DNA of 64,000 nt, taken from Gordonia sp. OPL2. GTDB lineage: Bacteria > Actinomycetota > Actinomycetes > Mycobacteriales > Mycobacteriaceae. The stretch covers positions 1 through 64,000 of the forward strand of contig NZ_RKME01000001.1 in NCBI RefSeq assembly GCF_003797825.1, in the 5' to 3' direction. Positions within the stretch are counted from its first letter, which is position 1; each line of letters starts with the position of its first letter. Below the pieces are notes generated by a model. The model was not told the DNA's origin, made no database searches, and worked only from the letters and a program-made list of their open reading frames with translations. The translations under genes were made by a program, and so were the position numbers. Of the stretch, positions 58,759 through 64,000 are shown piece after piece.

Positions 58759-59702
58759 CGGCCGGCTCGTCGCCGACTCTCGAACCGAACGACACCGAGG
58801 GCCCGACGCCCGTGGCCGTCGTCGGCCCGACGGCGGGAGGGAAGTCGGACCTCGCCCTCGATCTCGCCGAGCGTCTCGGCGGTGAGATCGTCAATCTCGA
58901 TGCGATGCAGCAGTACCGCGGGATGGACATCGGGACCGCGAAACTGCCGGTGGATGAACGTCGCGGCATCCCGCATCACCAGATCGATGTGCTGGACGTG
59001 ACCGAGACGGCCACCGTCGCGCGGTATCAGCAGGCAGCGGCGGACGACGTCGAGCGCCTGCGCGCGGCCGGTCGCACTCCGGTCCTCGTCGGCGGGTCGA
59101 TGATGTACATCCAGGGCCTGCTCGACGAGTGGCGGTTCCCCGCGACGGACCCCGACGTGCGGGCCCGATACGAGGCGCTTCTCGACGAGATCGGGGTCGC
59201 GGCACTGCACGCCCGACTCGCCGAGGTCGATCCGGCCGCGGCGTCATCCATTCTCGCCACCGACGGCCGTCGGATCGTCCGCGCTCTCGAGGTCGTCGAA
59301 CTCACCGGCCGACCGTTCGCGGCGTCGGCACCGACGATCGGTGAACCGCGGTGGCGGACACGCATCATCGCCCTCGACCGGGACACCGCCGAGCTCGACG
59401 AGCGGATTCGCCTGCGCACTCGCCTGATGTTCGAGACCGGACTGGTCGACGAGGTCCGGGCTCTGTGTGACAACGGTCTGCGTGACGGTCTGACCGCCTC
59501 GCGTGCCATCGGCTACGCACAGGTCCTCGCGGCACTGCGCGGCGAGCACGACATCGAGACCGCCGAGGAACTGACCTTCATCGGGACTCGACGGTATGTC
59601 CGACGCCAGCGGTCGTGGTTTCGTCGCGATCACCGGATCACGTGGCTCGATGCCGCCCGCGTCGATCTCCTGTCCGCTGCCCTGCATGTGGCCGGTCGGT
59701 GA
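58755..59702 (+). CDS. miaA: tRNA dimethylallyltransferase
   Basis: Adds the dimethylallyl group to A37 of tRNAs reading UNN codons, making the substrate of MiaB. The 315-residue protein has the P-loop [16 protein letters not shown] near residue 22, [16 protein letters not shown] near 48, [12 protein letters not shown] near 113 and the zinc-free C-terminal [15 protein letters not shown] near 285. ATG overlaps the upstream stop. dapF follows after 61 bases. Confidence 0.96.
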   Translation: MTAGSSPTLEPNDTEGPTPVAVVGPTAGGKSDLALDLAERLGGEIVNLDAMQQYRGMDIGTAKLPVDERRGIPHHQIDVLDVTETATVARYQQAAADDVERLRAAGRTPVLVGGSMMYIQGLLDEWRFPATDPDVRARYEALLDEIGVAALHARLAEVDPAAASSILATDGRRIVRALEVVELTGRPFAASAPTIGEPRWRTRIIALDRDTAELDERIRLRTRLMFETGLVDEVRALCDNGLRDGLTASRAIGYAQVLAALRGEHDIETAEELTFIGTRRYVRRQRSWFRRDHRITWLDAARVDLLSAALHVAGR

Positions 59703-59751
59703 GAATCGCGGTGCGTGTCGTCGGCCGACGGGGTCGCCATCACCGCACCCG

Positions 59752-59757
59752 TATCCT
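59752..59757 (+). promoter_or_regulatory. -10 box of a leaderless promoter (dapF)
   Basis: TATCCT with 6 bases to the GTG at 59764 (or 9 to the ATG at 59767). Confidence 0.5.
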
Positions 59758-59763
59758 GGTGGG

Positions 59764-60681
59764 GTGATGGCACAGCCCCAGGCCGCCGAACACCTTCGAT
59801 TCGTCAAGGGTCACGGCACGCAGAACGACTTCGTGATCCTCACCGATCCGGCCGCTGCGCTGGACCTGACCGTGCCGCTCGTCTCCGCGCTCTGCGACAG
59901 ACGACGCGGGATCGGTGCCGACGGTCTGCTGCGGGTGGTCCGATCGGCGGCACTCGTCGAAAGGGGTGTTCTCGACGCACTGCCGGACGGCGTCCACCCC
60001 GACGACTGGTTCATGGATTACCGCAACGCCGACGGCTCGATCGCCGAGATGTGCGGCAACGGCGTGCGTGTGTTCGCCCACCATCTGCGCGCCTCCGGGC
60101 TGATGTCCGACGACGAGTTCGTCGTCGGCTCACGGGCCGGCGCCCGACCGGTGATCGTGCACTCCCACGACGCGGTCCACGCCGACGTCACCGTCGAGAT
60201 GGGGACGGTCGCCACGGATGGCGAATCGCTGGTCCGGATCGGGGACGACGCCTACCGCGGTCTCATGGTCGATGTCGGGAATCCGCATCTCGCATGCGTC
60301 GTGCCGGACATGACGTCGGAGGCACTCGACGCCGTCGACTTCACCGACGGCGTCATGCTCGACGACGAGGCCTTTCCGCACGGCGCGAACGTCGAACTCG
60401 TGACACCGGCCGGGGTGGCCGACGCCACCGGACGGCTACCCGCTGCGATGCGCGTCTTCGAGCGCGGCGTCGGCGAGACGCGCAGCTGCGGGACGGGTCT
60501 GGTCGCCGCCGGTGCCGCGGTGCTCGCCGCGCGGGACGAGAAGGTCGGCACCCTGCTCATCACTGTTCCGGGAGGCCGGGTGGAGGTCGGTATCCGGGCT
60601 GACGGTGCGACGTTGCGCGGACCGTCGATGCTGGTCGCCGACGGAACGCTGCACTCCGGCTGGGACCGGCCACACGCCTGA
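59764..60681 (+). CDS. dapF: Diaminopimelate epimerase
   Basis: Turns LL- into meso-diaminopimelate for peptidoglycan and lysine. About 305 residues with the two catalytic cysteines in EMCGNGVRVF (near residue 98) and GETRSCGTGLVAAG (near 240), plus the substrate motif KGHGTQNDFVIL near 15 and YRNADGSIAEMCG. The GTG at 59764 suits the TATCCT box; the next codon is ATG and may serve as start instead. Follows miaA and precedes hflX, the same trio as Rv2727c-Rv2725c. Confidence 0.96.
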   Translation: MMAQPQAAEHLRFVKGHGTQNDFVILTDPAAALDLTVPLVSALCDRRRGIGADGLLRVVRSAALVERGVLDALPDGVHPDDWFMDYRNADGSIAEMCGNGVRVFAHHLRASGLMSDDEFVVGSRAGARPVIVHSHDAVHADVTVEMGTVATDGESLVRIGDDAYRGLMVDVGNPHLACVVPDMTSEALDAVDFTDGVMLDDEAFPHGANVELVTPAGVADATGRLPAAMRVFERGVGETRSCGTGLVAAGAAVLAARDEKVGTLLITVPGGRVEVGIRADGATLRGPSMLVADGTLHSGWDRPHA

Positions 60682-60744
60682 CGAGGGCATGGCCGGAAAA
60701 CCGGATGCCTCGCGGCCCCGGCCCGTGAGATCATGGTCCTACTC

Positions 60745-62244
60745 ATGACCGAATCAGCATCCACACCGTTTCCCGAGTCCTTGTCCGAGGACGACCTGGC
60801 CGACCTGCCGGAGAGCGAGACCACTCCGGGGTCCCGGGCCGACATCCTGCGCGGCCTGACGCAGCCCACCACGGGTGAACTCCAACTCGAAGAGCGCGCG
60901 TCACTGCAGCGTGTCGCCGGCCTGTCCACCGAGCTCACCGACGTCACCGAGGTCGAGTACCGCCAGCTGCGACTCGAACGCGTCGTCCTCGTCGGCGTGT
61001 GGACCGAGGGCAGCGCGGCCCAGGCGCGCGCCAGCATGGTCGAATTGGCCGCACTCGCCGAGACCGCGGGCTCGCAGGTGCTCGATGCGCTCATCCAGCG
61101 GCGCTCGCGCCCCGACTCGGCGACCTACATCGGTTCCGGCAAGGCCGACGAACTCCGCGAGGCCGTGCTCGCGTCCGGAGCCGACACCGTCATCTGTGAC
61201 GGCGAACTCACACCTGCGCAGCTGACCGCGCTCGAGAAGATCGTCAAGGTCAAGGTCATCGACCGGACCGCCCTCATCCTGGACATCTTCGCGCAGCACG
61301 CGACATCCCGTGAGGGCAAAGCACAGGTCTCACTCGCCCAGATGGAGTACATGCTCCCGCGACTTCGCGGCTGGGGTGAGTCGATGTCCCGACAGGCGGG
61401 CGGCCGCGCCGGCAGCAACGGCGGCGTCGGTCTGCGCGGACCCGGCGAGACGAAGATCGAGACAGATCGTCGGCGCATCCGCGAACGGATGGCGAAGCTG
61501 CGGCGCGAGATCCGTGGGATGAAGAAGTCGCGCACGGTCATGCGGGCAGCGCGTGAGCGGACCGCCATCCCCCGACTCACTGTCGCCGGCTATACCAACG
61601 CGGGGAAGTCGAGTCTGGTCAATGCGATGACCGGATCGGGTGTCCTGGTGCAGGATGCCCTCTTCGCAACTCTCGACCCGACGACCCGGCGTGCCACCCT
61701 CGACGACGGTCGGGCAGTCGTGTTCACCGACACCGTCGGCTTCGTCCGCCATCTGCCGACCCAACTCGTCGAGGCCTTCCGGTCGACCCTGGAGGAGGTC
61801 GTCGACGCCGACCTCGTTCTCCACGTCGTCGACGGTTCGGATCCGTTTCCCACCGAGCAGATCTCGGCCGTGCGCCGGGTGATCAACGAGGTGGTCGCCG
61901 AAGAGGACGTGGCGCCACCGCCGGAACTGTTGGTGGTCAACAAGATCGACGCGATCGATGCGACCCGGATGGCGGAACTGCGTGGCGCCCTCGGCGATGC
62001 GGTGTTCGTGTCGGCGCGGACCGGGGAAGGTCTGCCCGAACTGTTCGACCGGGTGCGCGAGTTCGTGGGGCGCGGCGACGTGGAACTGACCATCGACGTT
62101 CCTTACACCCGTGGTGATCTCATCTCCCGTATTCACGAGGAGGGTGAGGTGCTCTCCAGTGAGCACACCGCCGCCGGCACCACCATGCGCGTCCGGGTCC
62201 CCGCCGCCTTCGCCGGCGCACTGGACGACCTCACGACGGGTTAG
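60745..62244 (+). CDS. hflX: Ribosome-associated GTPase HflX
   Basis: GTPase that binds the 50S subunit and rescues or splits stalled ribosomes. The 499-residue protein has the N-terminal HflX domain (GSGKADELREAVLASGADTV near residue 130; LRGWGESMSRQAGGRAGSNG near 206, with GVGLRGPGETKIE after it), then the G domain: GYTNAGKSSLVNAMTGS near 281, DTVGFVRHLP near 328, NKID near 397 and VSARTGEGL near 420. ATG 60745 was preferred (CATGGT lies 7 bases before it); an in-frame ATG at 60733 adds four residues. Followed by the 21-bp repeat arrays. Confidence 0.95.
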   Translation: MTESASTPFPESLSEDDLADLPESETTPGSRADILRGLTQPTTGELQLEERASLQRVAGLSTELTDVTEVEYRQLRLERVVLVGVWTEGSAAQARASMVELAALAETAGSQVLDALIQRRSRPDSATYIGSGKADELREAVLASGADTVICDGELTPAQLTALEKIVKVKVIDRTALILDIFAQHATSREGKAQVSLAQMEYMLPRLRGWGESMSRQAGGRAGSNGGVGLRGPGETKIETDRRRIRERMAKLRREIRGMKKSRTVMRAARERTAIPRLTVAGYTNAGKSSLVNAMTGSGVLVQDALFATLDPTTRRATLDDGRAVVFTDTVGFVRHLPTQLVEAFRSTLEEVVDADLVLHVVDGSDPFPTEQISAVRRVINEVVAEEDVAPPPELLVVNKIDAIDATRMAELRGALGDAVFVSARTGEGLPELFDRVREFVGRGDVELTIDVPYTRGDLISRIHEEGEVLSSEHTAAGTTMRVRVPAAFAGALDDLTTG

Positions 62245-62250
62245 CGCCGC

Positions 62251-62448
62251 GCCGAGCGGGCCCGCACATCCGCCGAGCGGGTCCAGAATCCTGCCGATCG
62301 GGTCCAGGATCTCGTCGATCGGGTCCCGCCGTCATGGACCGGGCACGGTCGGCGAAAACGTGGACACGGTCGGCAGGATTCTGGACCCGGTGGGCGGATT
62401 CGAGGACCCGGTCGGCGGATTCGAGGACACGGTCGGCGGGCTCGTCGG
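62251..62448. repeat. Two inverted arrays of 21-bp repeats after hflX
   Basis: The left array has four 21-base units (62251-62334), each starting GCCGAGCGGG or close to it. The right array has five (62344-62448), each starting CACGGTCGGC or CCCGGTCGGC, which is the opposite orientation. One pair, 62278-62297 and 62370-62389, is a perfect 20-base inverted repeat, so the whole can fold into one large hairpin. The period is a multiple of three and one frame reads as heptads, but no start, ribosome-binding site or conserved domain supports coding. It lies between converging hflX and ptsH. Confidence 0.85.
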
Positions 62449-62515
62449 CGGTACCGGATGGCCCCTCAGCGGTGGGCGGTATCGAGAACGCGCCGTGGCA
62501 CCGGCCGGACGCTAC

Positions 62516-62776
62516 CTACTCGGCATCGAGGTCTTTCGCGACCAAGGTGGCGATCGCATCGAGGGTGGCCTGGTCCTCGGCGGTGACGACGACGGTGGTG
62601 CCCTTCTCCGCACCCAGCGTCATGATCATCAGGGCGGAGCCGGCATCCACCGGTTCGCCTCCCTCCAGGGCGAGGGTCACGGTGCTCCCCGCATCGCCGA
62701 CCGCCTCGGCGATGATCGTGGCGGGACGGGCGTGCAGACCGACGGCGGACCCGACGGCGACGGTGGTGCTGGGCAT
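62516..62776 (-). CDS. ptsH: PTS phosphocarrier protein HPr
   Basis: Carries phosphate from enzyme I to PTS permeases. The 86-residue protein has the active-site GLHARPATII (His near residue 14) and the SALMIMTLGAEKG region near 46-58 at the regulatory serine position. ATG 62776 has AAGGAG 5 bases upstream; a longer frame upstream has no HPr similarity. It lies downstream of the fructose permease gene on the same strand, consistent with a fru-type PTS operon in actinobacteria. Confidence 0.95.
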   Translation of the reverse strand: MPSTTVAVGSAVGLHARPATIIAEAVGDAGSTVTLALEGGEPVDAGSALMIMTLGAEKGTTVVVTAEDQATLDAIATLVAKDLDAE

Positions 62777-62844
62777 GGTCACTCCTTGGTGTGAGTCTTC
62801 GGGGACGAGAGTGGATGGAGGGGTGAGGATGGCGCTCAGTGGTC

Positions 62845-62873
62845 GATGGGGTGCCCGTGTCGGACACCCCATC
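62845..62873 (-). terminator. Hairpin between fruA and ptsH
   Basis: GATGGGGTG at 62845-62853 pairs with CACCCCATC at 62865-62873 around an 11-base loop. It could attenuate read-through from fruA or mark a processing site. The 146-base gap holds no other feature. Confidence 0.4.
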
Positions 62874-62922
62874 GTGGTGGTCGGATGATCAGGTCATCGG
62901 TCCAGTGTGTCCTGAGTCGGGC

Positions 62923-64000
62923 TCAGGCGGGGACGGTTTCGAGTTCCGACACCACCGTGGCACGGTCACGCTCGGTGTGCCACTGCTTGGCGACGATCAC
63001 GAGGATGGCGCTGAGTACGGTTCCCGCGGCGAGCGCGATCAGGAACAGATACCAGTGGTTCATGGTGAAGAAGACGAAGATTCCCCCGTGCGGTGCACGC
63101 TGGGTCACACCGAATGCCATGACCAGCGCGCCGGACAGTGCACCGCCCGCCATCATCGACGGGATCACGCGGAAGGGGTCGGTGGCCGCGAACGGGATCG
63201 CGCCCTCCGAGATGAACGACGCACCGAGCAACCAAGCAGCCTTGCCGTTCTCACGCTCCGGCTCGGTGAACAGTCGCGGTCGCAACACGGTCGCCAGCGC
63301 CAACGCCAGCGGCGGGACCATTCCGGCGCACATGACGGCCGCCATGATCTCGAGTTGTGCGGTCCCGCCGATCGCCAGTCCGGCGGTGGCGAACAGGTAG
63401 GCCGCCTTGTTGACCGGGCCACCGAGGTCGAAGCACATCATCAGTCCGAGCACGATGCCCAGCGCGATGGCCGAGCCTCCGGACATGCTGTTGAGGCCTT
63501 CGGTCATCTGCTCGGTGACCCAGGCCAGGGGCTTGCCGAGCAGCATGTAGAGCAGGACGCCGATGATCAGACTGCCGAGCAGCGGGATGATCACCACCGG
63601 CATCAGCCCACGTGCCCACTGCGGCAACGGCAGTCGTGAGATCCACAGACAGGCGACACCGGCGATCAGACCGCCGACCAGGCCACCGATGAAGCTGGCG
63701 CCCACCGCCACCGACACCAGACCGGCGACGAATCCGGGTGCGATGCCGGGACGGTCCGCGATGGCGAAGGATATGTAGCCCGCCAGGACGGGAACGAGCA
63801 TGCTCATGGCGAGTCCGCCGACCGCGAACAGTACCGCGCCGATGTACTGGCCGAGGCCGCCGGCGGGCAGATCCCACAGGCTGTTGTTCAGCGCGATGAA
63901 CTGTCCGTCGTTGAGTGCCCCGCTCGTGTCGAGGGTGCCGTTGGCGATCTCATAGCCGCCGAGGAAGGGCAGGAACGCCAGGGCGATGAGCAGACCGCCG
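62923..64000 (-). CDS. fruA: Fructose-specific PTS permease, EIIC part (5' end outside window)
   Basis: Membrane permease that imports and phosphorylates fructose. The frame is open to the window edge, so only the C-terminal 358 residues are seen: multiple transmembrane helices with FLGGYEIANGTLD near the edge, GGLAMSMLVPVLAGYISFAI, MCFDLGGPVNKAAYLFATAG near 63400 and ISEGAIPFAATDPFRVIPSM near 63180, which are EIIC-fructose hallmarks. EIIA/EIIB domains, if fused, would lie beyond the edge. ptsH follows on the same strand. Confidence 0.95.
   Translation of the reverse strand, partial: GGLLIALAFLPFLGGYEIANGTLDTSGALNDGQFIALNNSLWDLPAGGLGQYIGAVLFAVGGLAMSMLVPVLAGYISFAIADRPGIAPGFVAGLVSVAVGASFIGGLVGGLIAGVACLWISRLPLPQWARGLMPVVIIPLLGSLIIGVLLYMLLGKPLAWVTEQMTEGLNSMSGGSAIALGIVLGLMMCFDLGGPVNKAAYLFATAGLAIGGTAQLEIMAAVMCAGMVPPLALALATVLRPRLFTEPERENGKAAWLLGASFISEGAIPFAATDPFRVIPSMMAGGALSGALVMAFGVTQRAPHGGIFVFFTMNHWYLFLIALAAGTVLSAILVIVAKQWHTERDRATVVSELETVPA

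Noticed and set aside
62111..62794. An open frame translating the 21-bp repeats as heptads.
   Set aside because: It begins inside hflX, has no ribosome-binding site at a usable start, runs antisense to ptsH and shows no domain.

Overview
The window is a high-GC (roughly two-thirds G+C by eye) chromosomal segment from a mycolic-acid actinobacterium (order Mycobacteriales). Gene content and order follow, in inverted orientation, the Mycobacterium tuberculosis block from infB (Rv2839c) to hflX (Rv2725c). That order, a REP-like element inside truB, and gluABCD beside recX point to Gordonia or a close relative such as Williamsia. The genus is an inference; the order-level placement is firm. No rRNA, tRNA, CRISPR array, prophage or insertion sequence was seen.

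Layout. 1-11.3 kb: translation and RNA maturation (infB, rbfA, nrnA-like, a MATE exporter, a secreted hydrolase, the phosphopantetheine pair pptH/pptT, truB, mntR, ribF, rpsO). 11.3-18.3 kb: pnp behind a structured leader, a CBS/nucleotidyltransferase protein, an NRDE protein, and ald with divergent aldR. 18.4-25.8 kb: dapB, thyA-dfrA, a YcaQ/AlkX-type glycosylase, a TetR-controlled redox pair and a HAD phosphatase. 25.9-36.2 kb: a Tat-exported PhoD, a double DUF427 protein, thyX, dapA, RNase J, ftsK. 36.2-43 kb: a manganese riboswitch with terC, argA, pgsA behind a leaderless small ORF, clgR, pspA and two conserved genes. 43-45.5 kb: an inserted nickel/cobalt efflux module (P1B-4 ATPase and NmtR). 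45.5-51 kb: recA-recX behind two DNA-damage signals, and the gluABCD importer. 51-62.2 kb: miaB, a small LysR/SDR/SnoaL-like accessory cluster, a thioesterase, a DUF349 protein, miaA, dapF, hflX. 62.2-64 kb: two inverted arrays of 21-bp repeats, then ptsH and a truncated fructose PTS permease.

How the genes work together. Most of the window is housekeeping: RNA modification and decay (truB, miaA, miaB, pnp, rnj, nrnA, hflX), diaminopimelate synthesis (dapA, dapB, dapF), folate/thymidylate (thyA, dfrA, thyX), DNA repair and segregation (recA, recX, ftsK), envelope stress (clgR, pspA) and metal balance (mntR, the terC riboswitch, nmtR and its ATPase). A recurring feature is a TAnnnT box ending 6-8 bases before an ATG/GTG with no Shine-Dalgarno, the layout of leaderless transcripts; sixteen cases were read.

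No wholly new multi-gene system is evident. The most unusual items are the REP-like element read through in truB, the two inverted 21-bp repeat arrays after hflX, the Arg-rich leaderless mini-ORF coupled to pgsA, the structured pnp leader with its own possible mini-ORF, and the unrecognised LysR/SDR/SnoaL-like cluster.
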